Shown here: one piece after another, positions 1-16,000 of the stretch | Layout: each line of letters begins with the position of its first letter | Position numbering within the stretch: the first letter of the stretch is position 1 | Origin: Zygaena filipendulae | Lineage: Eukaryota > Arthropoda > Insecta > Lepidoptera > Zygaenidae | Length of the DNA stretch: 64,000 nucleotides | Direction: 5' to 3' | NCBI GenBank assembly: GCA_907165275.2 | Contig: OU015661.1 | Span: forward strand, 1,557,501-1,621,500 | The notes under the pieces: model-generated | Databases searched by the model: none | Told to the model about the DNA's origin: nothing | Seen by the model: the letters and a program-made list of their open reading frames with translations, nothing else | Program-made: the position numbers and the translations under genes

Positions 1-1087
1 TATTTTTTTAATCTGATGGTTTAAGACTATTCCTCTACACTAGTGCAACAAAAACCATCATAGGCTTAATTATCCGTGCACTGCAGCTGTATAAGAATGA
101 TAGATCAATAACACACAATAACTAATATGGTATTTTACGTAATAACGTATGGTACTTTATGTTATGGTAACTATAAGTCACGTTTAAGTGCCTGCGTCTT
201 GTCGCAACGATATGACGTAGAGCTGTCGCTTGCGCCGACGACAAGTCGTTGCGACAGACGTTGCGGTCACTAGTCATCCGAACGTAAGTGCCAAACAGCA
301 GGACGCGCTTCGACGTCAGAAATGAACACATCGACATCGAACCTTCCTTTAGCGCTCAAAGCAAAACTGACCCTGCGCTGTCGCACGACTGTCGCCGAGA
401 CGTAGCGACAAGTAACGAGCGCGCTCCGACCCCCTAGCTTGTCGTTGCGACTCTGCGACTGACGCCAAGTGGGCGGAGCTTTGAACAAAATACATTGTGA
501 AAATTGTAAGCCGCAGCCTGTTTTCGCGTCTTGTCATCGAGCTGTCGTCACGTGTCGCATAGTGTGCGCTAGCTGGCGCTAGATGGCGCTAGCTCTAACG
601 TGCAAGTTGCAGCGTTTGGTATAGGTACGGGCGCGGCGGACTCAATATCTATTGGTATTTTCTACCAGTCTACCTCCGCAAGCTGAAAGAGTGAGTTTCG
701 GATAAAAATTTCACACGTGTCGAGTGCTTTCGTCTTTGTAAGTCAAATTTTTATTAAAAAATCATGCACCACTGATTTATTCAGATGACATTTAATGTTT
801 GCTCGTGTGTTTGTGCCAAACGGGGGCCACTCATGCGTCTCTGCGATCTGCATTCCACTGACCTGGGCGCGGTCTTGTAAAGACATCAGCTCATTCCGAA
901 CATAGTCCTACGAACATTACAATATGCTGTAACTATGTCCAAAAACGGCAGAATCAAAGAAAAATCTCATTTTTAAATCAAGCTTCATTATTTTTTTGGG
1001 CAACAAAAAGTTATTGATTACAATAATTTTTCCGTACGGTAATGTCCAAGTATAATATTATTATCATTATAATCTGCCAATACTCAC
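1..1087. other. Left edge, no gene recognised
   Basis: No convincing exon is visible. Around 180-600 the composition is richer in CG, with recurring GTCGCAACG-like and GGCGCTAG-like words, perhaps an old repeat. The kinesin gene to the right ends its last visible exon on a splice donor, so its remaining exons should lie here or further left; I could not pick one out with a good splice site and matching phase. Confidence 0.4.
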
Positions 1088-4000
1088 GTGTTAACGTCCT
1101 CGAGTTTCTTCAGCAGCCTCTCGTTCTCCCGGCTCAGCAGCTCCTGGTCCCGCAGCAGCTGGTCCCTCACTCCGAACAGCTCGCTGTTCTCGCTCCGCAG
1201 CGCCGAGTTTTCTTTCATGTGCAGCTGGACCAGCTCCACCAGCTCCGACTGCGGCAACTGGTAGAGTTTGTTGCGCTCGATCTGCGGCGGCGTGCCGCGG
1301 CTCCGCTGGCCTGGTGGGAAAGAATCGCTTCACGTTCATCCATCTATTTGGATGGAGTATGTAAGTTTATGGAAACAGACACAAAATAGAAATCAATAAT
1401 TCTGAAAAAATTAATGAACACAAAAATAATAGCAGATAAATTTTTGCTTCTTAAATTAAGATTAAGAATAATAATGCAGTCTGGTCCAGTGGTGGTCATA
1501 CCTACAAATTTTTTTTTTCTTATTTTAAACTAACACTAGTTTCTTAAGTTAAATTTCTTTGTACTACTAACCTACTTATGGAGGATATCTGAAATAAAAA
1601 CTTTTTATTTATTTTATTTATAATAAATAAATAAAAAAACCATTTATTGCAAAGAAACATAAAAATCATATTGTGTGTAGATACAAAAAAAACTTAAAGT
1701 TCCCACTAATTTAAATTCCCACTTTGTGTAATAAATAAATAAATAAATAAATAAATAAATGATGGAGAGAGTCTCAATTGCGCGACTCTCCCCAGCACTA
1801 AATCAACAAAAAAATATTGTGGCAATAGGAGGTATCGTTATACATAAAATGGAGAATATAATATATTTAAGAACTTTAAGATATACCTACATTTAATTAT
1901 TTACAAGTACCTACATAGTACCTACCTACATATTATGAGAAACATAACTACTAATCACATCTACGATGATCCAAAAAACATAGGTAGGTATACATAGTAA
2001 AGTACTCACTGTACGAGTCCGCACTGTAATCAGTTTGAACATGCAACGCTGTCCTTAGATGCTGATTCTCCGCCTGAAGCGCTTCCACCTCCCTCTTCAG
2101 ACTCAATATTAGAGCGTCCCTTGCGTCCTGAATTGTAATATTAATTATTTTATTTAATGATCTCATGTTGAACCCTTTTTGCACACAGCACATTGCAGCA
2201 AAACCTTTAAAGTTAATCATGGGGTTAGACGTAAGCGTTTCGCAAGATCTTCAGAGTAAAATTTCCAAATAGCTACAAGTGTCATGTGATTTGACCTTTC
2301 CTCGATTCAATGGTATAGTTAATTGTGTTACTAACCTATGAAGAAAACATAATTAGCCTCAAAAAAAAAATTATTTATCATTTTAATTACCTTAAAACTA
2401 ATGGAACTATCAATTGTAGACGACATAAAAGTTACGGATCTAAATTTTACTAGGATATGTAATTATATCCCATCGGTGGTGGTGTTATCATAATCAAAAT
2501 CAGCCTGGTCAGAAGGTATGTGGGCGAGATAAATTCAAAATAGTGATCTTCACGTACAACAATCTAGAATTTATTTCAATATGTGTAGGTAGATATTTGT
2601 TGTCCTTTGCATGTTTTCCTTCATAATCAAGCCTAAAGTAATCGAATTAACCTATGAAAAAGAGACGAGGAGACCCGTGCATCGCACTGACCTTAAATGA
2701 TAGGTACTTGGCACAAAATTGCTTACCATTTTGACGATTGGCTTGGATTTAATTTTCTTTGCTCGAGCTGCGTAGCGGAGAGTGTTGATGGTCTCGCTGT
2801 AATTAGACTTCGTGGGGGCTATGCACGCGATCTGCACACAGAAATAACACAAATAAGCTACAGAATTTCAAGTTAGTGAACAGAGGCAACCATCTCGAAA
2901 ACCTCTCACCATCAAAGTGACTCCGTTCCCGGCCAAGCTGTCCGCCAGCAGTTTGGTCAGCTTGCTGTCCCGATACGGTATGTGGCCTCTCTTCTTGCCA
3001 TCACTCAGCTGCGCTATGCAATATCCTGTCGTGATGAAACCAGTGGTGAAACAACCAATATAATCAGTTTTATTTAAATACTAGCTATTCCCCGCGGAAA
3101 TTTCGGAGATCCCGCGGGAATTCCGGGGTAAAAAACCCTATGTCCTTCTTTGTATCCCTGACAAGGTATATCCAAAATTTCATGATGATCGGTTCAGTCG
3201 GTAAGGCGTGAAAGAGTAACACGCAAACAAAAAACAAACAAACAAACTCACTTTCACATTTATAATAGTAAGAGTGGTAGCAAGAACTTTTAGAGGGCTA
3301 GATCTTGGTCTCTACCAAATCTACCAAGGTGACGATACCTACATGGTAGATTTGAGGTACTGTGTGTCGTTAGACCGATGTTTTCATGCCTATTTCTTGA
3401 ACATTTGCTCACACCTCCTTTGCTTTCTCCACAATATTCATAAACTGCAGCATCTATAAATGTCTCCCCACATATAGCCCTGCTGCAACGGCTCACAACA
3501 CAACAAAAAAGAATTATCGAAATTGCTCCAGCCGTTCTCGCGTGATGCCGTGACCAAGGGAAATGGGGATTCATTTTTTATATAAAAGTATCTATGTACC
3601 TACTGCAACGAATGGTTATGTATTAACCACATTACCTAGCACCATGAGGCTCCTGTTGATGTTGTTCGCCTCCTCGAGCGTCTTGCCGGAGCTGTGCGTG
3701 CGCTTGGTCATCTCGCTGCCGGCGAGGTCCACGAAGTTGATCTTGCCGTGCGTGGCGCACGCGACGCCGGCGCACGCGCGCAGCTCGCGGCGCACGCGCA
3801 CCGACAGCAGCGTGTGCGAGCGGGACGAGCTCGCGTTCATCGCGTGCGCGCCCACCGCGCGGTGGCGCATGCCTGAGATCGTAGCATTCGTAGCGACAAT
3901 TTTTTTTTTGTTGCAGTTTACCCCTTTCGGGGAAGGCAAAGGAAACTACAAGAAAGAGCTGATTGGCCGCATAGTCGCATTGTCTATCTACCATTTAGAA

Positions 4001-7000
4001 TGGTCAAGTTTGTGAAGGTACAGTACTGCACTCAGTCTTCTCTAATTCGCGAAAGGTCTAGTGCAGGCACTATCGCCACTATCTTTAATAGAAAAAATCA
4101 ATTGACCATTATGAATATCGTTTTCTAAATTTTGCTTTCCAGTCAAAAAATAAAATAATATAAGTATTTTATAAAATTATTACACCTATTTATAGGAAAT
4201 ACACTGAGGAATATTTACTATCAGAAGGAGGGAGGGGGAATGGTTTAAGTTCTAACCTTCTTCCAATACTGCAAAGAGATCGTCCAGCTCCACGCAGTCA
4301 ACTGTAAACAAGTTCTCTACATAGAACCCTCTGGATTCCTTCGACCACCGAACTTGCAGCGGCTTCCTTGCTGTGCCCGGGTTCAGGAGGTCAATCACCT
4401 AGAAAATTACCATTATGAGGATCTGGCGGACAAAAACGTGTCTGTTCCATAGTGTCTTGAGCTGATTGATTCGATGTCTGTCAAGTATACTTCGATAAAT
4501 ATAAAATAAAATAAAAATAAAAAATAAAATAAAAATATTTTGCAATCTTTACCACCCGCGGTAATTTCGGATTTCCCGTGGGAATTTCGAGATAAGAAGT
4601 AAACTTTGTTACTCGGGACTACCGTAGCTTCTTATAAGTGAAAGAATTTTCAAAATCGGTTCAGTAGATTTTTAATTGTTTTTACTTGACGTTTTTAATT
4701 GTAATTTTAGGGTATACTTAAAAAATATCAACGACTACCTCCGTCGCACTTGCTAATTGTGGTTCTATTTTTTCTGAGATCCATAAATATCAAAATAAAT
4801 TTAAATATTACTTTGTACTTTGCTCGTAATTTTTATTCTTTCTAGGTATGCATATCTCTGGTTTGTGGTCGGAACATATCATAATACACTATAATAAGTA
4901 AAAATTGTAATGACTACAATCTGTTTTGTGTACTTATATAAATAAATAAATAAATAAGTAGATCCATCGATTACCCCCTACGACGTCAGACTCACAAACT
5001 TTAGCTCTTACTTTATGATATTAGAAGACCTATAGATTAACTACGATGTCAAAGCGCATAAAGACGCTAATATATATTTATATATATTTATATATTAAGT
5101 ATATATATTTACTGCAACTTAGTGCTGCTGGCTATGTGCGAATAATTTTATAAAAAAAATATAAAGAAAGAGGAATATAAAGTATTTAAATTACCTATTT
5201 AAGTTTTATATATTTTTGATCGCTTTCATATCCTTATCGTTACCTTTTCGTTATAAATTTCCAGAAACGATGCCTTCAATATGAAATGGCAGTCCGGTCT
5301 GTCGTTCAACAGCTGGAACAGGTAGACGAAGGAACGCACGATCAGACCGTGCTGAGGGTCGTACGGACTGGCGCCTTTCTCCACCTGATGACAGAAGGTG
5401 CATAGTGTTTTAGCTTCTCGCGCTACAAGCTACAAGCTTGCTTAGGTCACTTGTGTGGGTTCACAAGTGACAGCGGTAGAACACGTAGATTCCCTGTTGA
5501 AGACGTTGATTCCTCTACTACGAAAGTACGAACCCGAGTTATACCTACAAGTTTTATGTTTTATGTAATACTAGCTACTTCCCGCGGTTTCACTCGCGTT
5601 AAATTCGAAATTTCCGCGGGAATTCTGGGACAAAAAGTACTCTATGTCTTACCCTGTATCCCTGACAACGTGTATGCACATATTGATCCATTGAGCCGTA
5701 GAGGCTTGAAAGCATAACAAACAAACAAACTCGCTTTCGTATTTATAGTATTAGTAAGGATTTATTATGTAGACACGTGACGAGAAGAGGGCAAAGAATA
5801 AAAGAAAGTAAAGTAAAAGCTTTAACACGTCTGCTAGTTAAATACCTACCCACTCGAGTCTTGATGTGGTGCAAATACGCTATTTTACTATTTTTTTTAT
5901 TTTTAGCCCGTCCTGTAGATTCATAAAAATATCAGATACGTTTTTTTTTTGTTTTTCACGTAAGCATAAAATAACGGAGACACGCCGAGTTGAAATGTCG
6001 CGTGACGTCACAAGCAGGTGCAGTTTTGTACCTGCATATGACGTTACGAGCCCCCACTAACTTTAAATGCGCTTTATGCAAGTATATTATTTTTAATAAT
6101 TTAAAAAAGAAAAATATAATCGTTCATTATTTTTTTTTATCTAACTGACGGAATAAATATAATTAAGAAAAAAAAATAGTCAAATAGCCTATTATAATAG
6201 TTCTTGGGAAACACAGACTCCGGCAAGTTATTCCAATCCCTAGCAGTAGATACGCATAATGAAAGACGAAGCCAATTGTTTCGTGCGGATTGGTGGAATA
6301 TTTACAGTATAGGGATGGAAGCCCGCCGATGCTCTGGTAATTTGAAGTTCGTAATTTGAAGGGGATGGATATCCGGGGATTCCCGCGGGAACTCCAAATT
6401 AAAGCGGGTGAAACCGCGGGGAACAGCTAGTAGGTTCTATGTTATGTGAAGGAGAACGTAATTACATATATTATAATCTCTGCCACCGCCTACCCCATTC
6501 CACAGCCGGCGACTAGACAATGGGCTTACGTTAATTGTCACACGGGCCGCGGCACGTCACGACAGGGGAGGGTCGCAGGTTGCGGGCCACGGTCGATAGA
6601 TACTTACCTACGGTTACAAATCGACTGTCAATTACTATTACCTCCATGTCCATTCTTGACCTTCCTTGGATTTGTGTACGCGTCAGGTTTAATGTAGTAC
6701 TTAACACATAGTTTCAACGTACACTATACCTTAAGAAGTTAGTTGATAAATACTGGACTGGACGTACAGACACGCGGATTCTACTGTTTTATCCTACTTC
6801 CTACTAATATTATAAACGCGAAAGTTTGTTTGTAATGTATTTCTTTTTTTTTTATTTTTTTTATTTATGAGGTTTGCCAACAGGTACAATACTATACAAT
6901 AGGTAAAAATTTATACAACAGGTATTTAACATGTTAGAGTATTTACTCAGTTACTGGCAAACACCACTTGCTTAAATGAGAATGTATGGATGGATGGATG

Positions 7001-10000
7001 TTTGTTACTCTTTCACACAAAAACTACTGGATGGATTTAAATGAAACTTTACAATAATATAGCTTATACATCAGATTAACACATAGGGTACTTTTTATCC
7101 CGGAATTCCCGCGGCAACTCTGAAATTAACGCGGGTGAAACCGCCGGGCACAACTAGTTATAACTAATGCTCAGACCAAATAAAAACTAAAGACGGAACG
7201 CGTAGAACAAACAAGTGAAGTCAAGAAAAAGACACCATCGCCGTGCACGTACACAGGAACACGCACACACTTACAAGAAAAAGACTAAGATCCTAAGTAA
7301 ACTTTGCAAATCCATATCTACACTTTCCTAACCACCACATGCATACGCAACCGGCTTCACTTCATTGTTCGAGACGTTCCGTCTTTAGTTTTATTTGGTC
7401 TGAGAACTAATGCTAGCGCATTTTATGTCGCGCCGCGATTTCGGCCGCCGAAGTTCCAGCGGGAATTCCGGGATAAAAGTACTCTATATTCTATATTCTT
7501 CTCTGTACCCCTGACAATGATAAATGACATGATGATCGGTTAAGTAGATAAGGCGTACCTAAAGCCCGCTCCACATTCACGCGAGAATCTTGCGAGAACG
7601 CAAGAAAACCACGAGAAACAGCGGAGAACATCGGCTCCACATTCACGTTCTCGCAAGATTCTCGCGTTATTGTGGAGCGGGCTTGAAATAGGGATGTTGA
7701 CTACTATTGAAAATCAAAATTCTAATTAGTCCGTCAGTTTGAAAATAAAAAAACAATAGACACGTATTTTTTGATTTTTTAAATAAATTAAAATATACAG
7801 AGATAAAGCGCATTAATGTTTAGGGTGAGGGGGTCGTGACGTCACTAACCGCAAAACCGCCATACAAACTGTCAGAATAGTGACGTCACGCGAAATTTCA
7901 ACTCAATATATCGCCGTTATTTTTTGATTACGTAAAAAAAGAAAAAATACGTGTCCAATATTTTTTTATAATCTACAAAACGGACTAAAAAATAAAAATT
8001 AGTCAACATGCCCATTGTAACAAAAAAACTCACATTTGCACTTTAATAATATAATAGGATTATTATTATTATTGGCAATGGCAAGTAGGTAAACAGTTGT
8101 CCAGTGTAGATAACTCGGGCTTCGTGGGTAACTGTCGTGGATCGTTACTGGTATAAAAAGTTCGAATGGCGATTACTAATAGCGCCTCCTATCTCACGCG
8201 ATGGTTAGCTAGTTATGGCATGGCATCGTTGGGTACAAATAATTTATTGAGCAAAACACATGGACATTGGGACTTTGGGAACTTGTTAGTTCGACAGCTA
8301 GCGTGCAGCGTATACCTATAAACTATTGGCCGCATATAGAGTCACGTTTTAATTGATTGGTTATTGGCATTTAACTAAATGTAACTGATTAGTTAAGTAA
8401 ATGCCAATTAACATAAATTTATTAAACGTCTCTGATTGCGGCAGTTTCGTTTTAAAAATATTTACTTAAAATTAAGTACCTAATCATTAAAACGACTCTG
8501 AGTGCGGCGGTAAGTCTTTATAAATAATAATTCTTTCCTTCCTTTTGGTTAGCATAAAAAATCATTTTCTACTTATAAATTCCAAGTTGGTTTTTTTTTA
8601 AAAGGTTTAGTAAAGTTTCTGTAAACACGTTAGCTTCCTACACTCTACATTTTAAAATAGTAGCAAGGATGCACCGCCTATATTATCTCTATAATTATAA
8701 CTACATAGCTGTCCCCCGCTGCTTCACTCGCGATAATTTCAGAGTTTCCGTGAGAATTTCGGGATAGAAAGTAGCCTTTGTCACTCAGGACTACCGTAGC
8801 TTCCTATAAGTGAAAGAATTTTCAAAATCGGTTCAGTAGATCCAGAGATTACCCCTACAACCTCACAAACTAGAGCTATTCGTCTAGTACTAATACTACT
8901 AATACAAATAGACGATAAAAAGTGACATAACTAATGGATTTCCGTAAATTATCTGTTGAATAATAGCTTTTGGACTTATGTAACCAATCTACACACAATT
9001 GGGCCCTTATTCACTATGACCATAACACGCCGCGTTAAGATAAGACGCCGCAAAAATTGTCTTTCCCTCGTAATCAAAGAAGTTTTACTTACTCCAAAAA
9101 AATGATTTACATCGTTTTCTTTGGCATACAGAATAGTAATTAATTTTGATATCTACAACGTTTGGGATTGCGTTTTTGGGACGCGCGTAATGGGCAAGGA
9201 ATGTTGTTGGTCATAGTGAATAAGGGCGCTGGTACTCCACGTCACCCGAAAAGGGGGTTCTAACTTCTAACCCGACATAGTATTATTAGGTTACTATTAC
9301 AACGAATTGCTCAATATTTTTCTCAAAATTCAACTGTTTTTTGAGAAAGATATTTAATATACCCACCTTTTGAGTAGGATGGTTAGTGTTTATATTTGAG
9401 ATGATTAAGTGTAGCTTTCGAAATAACAACATAGCTCAAAAACAAGGTAAGTACCACTGGGTAGGCAGTCTACTTTTGCGTTCTGTAAATTTTGAATAAT
9501 ATTTTTACATTTTCTATTTTTGATCATTTTGTTCTATCGACAATAACTTGTTTTTCTTCTTAAAAAAAAATTACATTTAATATGCAACAGGTACGGAAGT
9601 GTTACAACACTTGGAACGAAGTCGCCCTTCGTCCTATAAGTGGACATAGATAAGCAATAGTGTGTTAACCCGCACTGTAGAAATTCTGTTTAAATTAAAG
9701 TTTTAAAATTATAGCGCCATTTTGTGTTAAATTTTTTATGTTCAATATTTAGTTTCATATTTAAACAATGTAATAAGGTAAACACATAATTAAAAAACGT
9801 TCTCTAACTCTCAATAAATCGTTCTGAATCGATAACTTCATTTTGTGGGTTAACATGTTATTGCTTATCTGCGTCCAAGTTTACATATCGATTCAGATAT
9901 TGTATAGTTTTTTTGATACACATACAGGGACAAACAACTTTAAAAAGCTCCCGGTGTCGTACCGCTTTCCGACTACAATGAATGCTTTCCTGAAATCGAT

Positions 10001-13000
10001 TCGAATGACCGCGAACTCAGGGTTAAAAGTAGTGTCATCAAAAAATCATTAAAACTTTCGTGGCTTTCGATACCGAACTAATGTATCTCATTTATATACA
10101 CATCATTAGCAGTAGGTATAATAGGTATGCAGTATACAAACATCTACTAAGTAAATAATAAAAGAGTAGAATCGGCGATTCTGTACATAGAATATTTTTA
10201 ACAAAAATTTACAAGGGGTGATAAAAGAAAAGTAACCAACCACAAGAAAAGGGTTTTTAAAATTCTTTTCTATCTGTCTGTGTCTGGAATATAATGAGAT
10301 ATCACGTGTATTTATTTTTAGACATGTAGGCAGAGTCAGAGTCACTTCTTCATTTGGTAATCACTCACCAGTCCCGGGGGTCCAGTCAACGTGTGCGTCT
10401 TCCCGCTGCCCGTCTGCCCGTAGCAGAAGGCGGTGCACGAGAAACCCTCCACAGCCATCTCCAGCAGCCTCTTAACACCAGAATATTCTAAAACGTCCTC
10501 CTGTATGGACAAACATATTTATTGTTTATCAGCTTTGCAGCGATGATAGCTCAGACCCGAGTGTACAAACCCAAATCTCATGACAAATAATATGGCCCCC
10601 GTATCGAAGGTCGACATCGTTCAGGATTCGGGGTGAAAATTTGTGTGACGAAAATATGTGTCCCTTATACCCATAGTACAAGGCAGTGGCGGATTTACCC
10701 ATTTGCCGCCAGTAGGCCATTAAAATTTTGCCGCCCCTACTTACCGACTTCTAGTTTAAATCATGTTCAAAACTAAGTCATGTTAGTTACAAATTTTTTA
10801 ACAATGACATTGTAACTTAATGAATATGTGTTAGTTCCTAGATTTTTTTGACAATCCAACGAAGTAGTTATAATTGCACAAGAAATAGTTTTTTTGCCGC
10901 CCTAAAGTCTGCCGCCCTAGGCTCCAGCGTATTCAGCCTGCTGGTAAATCCATGATATAAAAATGTCTACAGGCATCACTATTTATTTATTTACTAGCTG
11001 TGCTCCGCGGTTTCACACGCGGTAATTTCGGAGTTCCCGTGGAAATTCAGGGATAAAAAGTACTTAATGTCCTTCTCTGTACCCCTGACAACGTGCATGC
11101 CAAATTTCATCCAAATCCGTTCAGCCGTTTTTGCGTGATTGAGTAACAAACATCCAAACATCTAAACATCCACACTTTCACAATTATAATATTAGTAGGA
11201 TAGTAGGATCTCCTGATGAATACAACGTGTTAATGAATTAACTGAAAACTAGAAAGTAGTTTGCTTAGAATCGACTAGCGAATCGATCGCTCTATGTTTT
11301 AATATAGGTTATATTTTATCATTTTTATTAGCCCATGTCTAAATTATTTACAATACAATATTTGGCGCGTACGCCGCGCGCAACAAAAAAATTCGAACCG
11401 GTAGGCGCAGGCGTAGCGCTTGGAATTTCGTAGATAGGTCACCTCCAAACTAATGTTGAATAACTTTTAAAGTATTAATTTTTTCGACATAAAATATATT
11501 TCAATCATATTATTGTTTATTTTTTTAAATGGGGTGTATTAGGTCTTCAGTTAATTCATTAACACGTTGTATATCGTGTAGTAGGTACCTGCGTGGCAGC
11601 CGGCTCGAAGACCGCGTTGTAGGAGAACACCTTCGGCTGCTGGTTGGGCTGCGGGTTGTGGCATATCACCTGCCCGCTGCCCGGAAACTCTAGGATGTCT
11701 TTGTCGCCGCACGATCTCTCCTTCTCACTGAGAGGACGTACTCTGAAATTTAATGAAAAATTATTATGACCGTCGTCTGTGATTTCTACCTATATGGTTA
11801 CTATACAGCTGTTCCTCGGGGTTTGACCCGCGTTGATTTCCCGTATAGCGAAGGACGTTATGGTTACTTTAATAGTTTTATGCAAATAAAAGGAGAAACT
11901 GGATGTGGTATAATTATTATAAAAACTGGAAATTTTGCACAAGGATTTTTGTATAGGTTTTAGGATATTTATTTACTCCTTGGGAGCGAAAAGTGAAAAA
12001 CTGGTGAAACCGCAGCAGTAAGTAACGCTAAGAAGACTGAAACCGAACAAATACACAATTTATTGCTTCTTTCTCTCGTGCATGCTGTGACGACCTACTA
12101 TAATTGAGGCAGCGGCATACTTAATTTTTTTAATTATAATAATTATCCCATATTGTATCACTACCAACTACCAATGTCACGGTGTATGCTTTTTTGGTCG
12201 TTCTTTTGAATAAATAAATAAATATATATGAATAAAATCGGCACACAGATAGGTACCTATATAATACAAATCTTTGGTTTTTGCCCTGTCCACCTAAAAG
12301 TTTTCTGGAAGGGATCGCTAGTAAAGCGATAAGACCGCCTTTTGCATGCCTTAACTCATAAGAATTTTTTTTGTAAACACACTAACATTTATTTTGGTGT
12401 ACCTACACGTCAATAAAGAGTATTGTATTCTATATTCTGGACGAACACATAGTATTCTATTTGGACATAGATAAGCAATAGTGTGTTAACCCACACTGAA
12501 GAAATTTTGAGTCAATCGTGTTTTAAAAGTAGGAGCGCCATTTGTGTCAACATTTTTTATGTTCAATATTTAGTTGCATATTTAAGCAATGTAATAAGAT
12601 CAACACATAATTAAAAAACGTTCTCTAACTCTCAATAAATCGTTCTGAATCAATAAATTAAATTTGTGGGTTAACATGTTATTGCTTATCTGCGTCCATT
12701 TATCCCCGTGCAAAGAATCCCAGCTGTGATGTCATACTTTCGAGTAGGTGGATTCTGCGTCATTTAGGTATAAATATATTATTCTTTTGAATTTTAACGT
12801 CACATTGCTGAAAGAAGTCGGTTTTGTCCAAATAAATATCGATTTCTAACATTCAATTGACGTGTCAACAACCCTGCATTAACTTTTACCTGTAAATTAA
12901 AACGGAAACGGAACGTTCGTTAGCGGGGCAATTCGCACTATCTATTTTATAATTATGTCTGTGGATTAAAAAGCTGTTATAGCAGAACTTATAGCGTAAG

Positions 13001-16000
13001 TACTAAGCTCATGTTTATTGAAATTTATATCTATCTATATACATTTAAATACTGAAGTGTTTGTTTGTACCTAATTCCAAATTAAGAGCTTTTCACTAAA
13101 TGCATATGAAAGTATATACCGTAGGAAATTAAAATTTTTGTTTGTCTGTCACTTGTTCCGGCTAATCTCTGAAACGGCTGTACCGATTTTAACGGGACTC
13201 TCACTGGTAGATAGCTGATATTATAGAGAGTATCTTAGGCTACTTTAATTTTAGAAAAAAATAGTTCCTGCGGGAATCCCGAAACTCACGCGGGTGGAAC
13301 CACGGGGCACAGCCAGTATTATAATATGAATCGATATTATGATTCCGTATAATCGCTTTTCGTGATATGTTAATACAAAACACCTGTTCGTTTATGATGT
13401 CCTTGTCTACGAACTTGGTAACGAAGAGTTGAAGACTCAGTACTCGAAATGACAAGTTCAAGGACTCGACGGGGTGTTGTGTTACCTAATGGGTCCTAAT
13501 CATACTAATATTATAAGTAAATGTGAAAGTGTGGATGTTTAAATGTTTGTTATTTAATCACGCAAAAACGGCTCAACGGATTTGGATGAAGTTTGCATGC
13601 ACGTCGTTGTATGGGTACAGAGAAGGAAATAGGGTACTTTTTATCCCGAAATTCCCGCGGGAACTCCGAAATTACCGCGGGTGAAACCGCGGGGCACAGC
13701 AGCTAGTCAAGTAAAAATTAGGTAGGGTTATACCTATTAAAGTATGACCTTTATACCTAAAGGTCATATCCTAAACATACATTATTATAGGCATCGCGAA
13801 TCGCGTATCATACTTACCTTTAATAATGTTTTCTCTTCATAATCCTTACTATACTTATTATAAATGTAAATGTGAGTTTGTTACGCTTTCACACCCTAAC
13901 GGCTCGACCGATCATATGAAATTTTGCATACAGGTTTTCCGTGGGTTGCCAGGCGTCCAAATAAAGCCGGACATATTTAAGTTTTTTGATTGCGTGTCCG
14001 GCCAAAATAAACGTCGTCCGGCTAGTCCGGCCTTTGTTAGGCTTTTTACATTTCGCTAACGAGCGAGCGGCGAGCGCCGAGCGTGGCCTTTAAGAAGAAA
14101 AATAAAGAAATTGAAATGTAAATTGTTTAAATAGAATTAAATTTTGACTGATGACTTTAAGTACTAGACTGATTTGGCATCCGATTTTATTTATATTTCA
14201 TTAGAATTTAACAAATTTTATGGTAATAATAAAAAAGCTTGATTTTACATATTTTTTTTTGTCGTACCTACTTACCTATTAATACTTAGACACAAAATCC
14301 TCAATAATGTAGGGTGTCCGGCTTTTTCACCCAAATGTCCGGTCAAACTGGCTGGTCTGTCCGGTTATTTGGTTTGGCGACCTGGCAACCCTATCAGTGG
14401 AAAGAGACATAGGGTATTGATATTCCGGAAGTCCCGCGGAAACTTCAAAACTATGCGGGCGAAACCGCCGGGAACAGCTAGTATTATAATAAAACAGGGG
14501 AAACTAGAGCTAGTATTAGTATAGAAAATATATCAGCTGACCTGACGACGACGTTGATGTTGTCCTCATCGGCGCTTAGCGTAGTGCTGGAGCCTCGAGT
14601 GCTGACCCGGTCCAGGCTCGCCGCCCTGCTGCTGCCGCTGAGGAGCCGGGTGGGGTTTATCACTAGGGTTGCCAACCATCCCGCCAGAACTCGTGTCAGG
14701 TATGTTGAAAGGAGAGGATCTAGGACCTTCGGCTAAATCTATTTACCTACTACAATAAAAGAGTGGAATCCGCTTGTCTGTTCACGCTAATCTTCGAAAC
14801 TACTGAACGGATTATCATGAAGTTGTCCCAGGTGACTGGTAGGTTAAGCTTAGCTTGGGGCAACATAATATTCTAGGTTTTATTTAAAAAAAACAATATG
14901 TGTAAAAGTGATTCACGCGGGTGAAACCGCGGGGCACGGCTAGTCTTCATTAGATTGTACAGAAATTATCCGTTCATGTCAAGGTCGATGAACAGTTTAT
15001 TTGCCTTAAAATTTTCTAAGATTCCACCTAAATGTATCCACGGCATCAGGCGTAAGGATATAAAATATCGTCCATCGACTTTCCCTTGAATGGCTCTCCA
15101 TAAACTATAAAGGCTTAAAGAGTTATTATCTCTAATAGTTCTGATTTAAAATTTAAGTGACATCGTTCCCTTTAATTCTAACATCGTATAAAGTCATGGC
15201 ATAATATTGTTTGATCAAACGATTTGCATCGCTTAGCTATGCACTATGCAATGCATGTCAAGGATATGAAATATATGCCAATCGATCCAAATTATTGCAC
15301 TCGTCTATCATCGTATGTAATCTATCCTAATCCTAAATCCTCACTAATATTATAAAATTGTGAGTTTGCTTGTTTGTTTGTTTGTTACGCTTTTACGCCT
15401 TAACAGCTCAACCTATCATCATGAAATTTTGCATGCACGTTGTCAAGGGTACAGAGAATTACGTAGGGTACTTTTTAACCTGGAATTCGCGCGGGAATTC
15501 CGGAATTACCGCAGGTGAAACCGCAGGGAATGGCTGGTAAGATTATAATTTTAACCAAATTAGGTAGGTATTTTAAACTTTTATTTATGGTTTCTATACT
15601 ATTTATCCAGTATATATAACAGACAGGTAAGTATACGTAAATATGTGACAGGCGACATGCTACGTCTTTCTTTTAACAAAACATCGTTAAGTTCACTTAA
15701 AACAAACGAATTCAAAATAAGTTTTAGGTAATAAATTTCTATCCCCACTACTTTTTGTCGACACGTAAACAGTTCATTAATAATAACATTGAAAAGCGTG
15801 GAACGGCCTGTCTAGTGTCTATCTTTTATAGAATATTCAATGAGTTCTCCCGCCGTTTCGAGTGAGATTGACAGCTGGAGTCACGTGACCGTTTCCATCC
15901 ATCATGGCCGTTAAATGTCAAGGACTCCTTTAATCATTTCCTTTAATCATTGCTAGCAAAAAGATTTCTATAAGTACATAAAGAAACTATTTTAATCAAT

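Noticed and set aside
1711..1762. Possible CRISPR-like or regulatory array at the AAAT repeats
   Set aside because: Simple (AAAT)n microsatellite, typical of retrotransposon tails in this genome.
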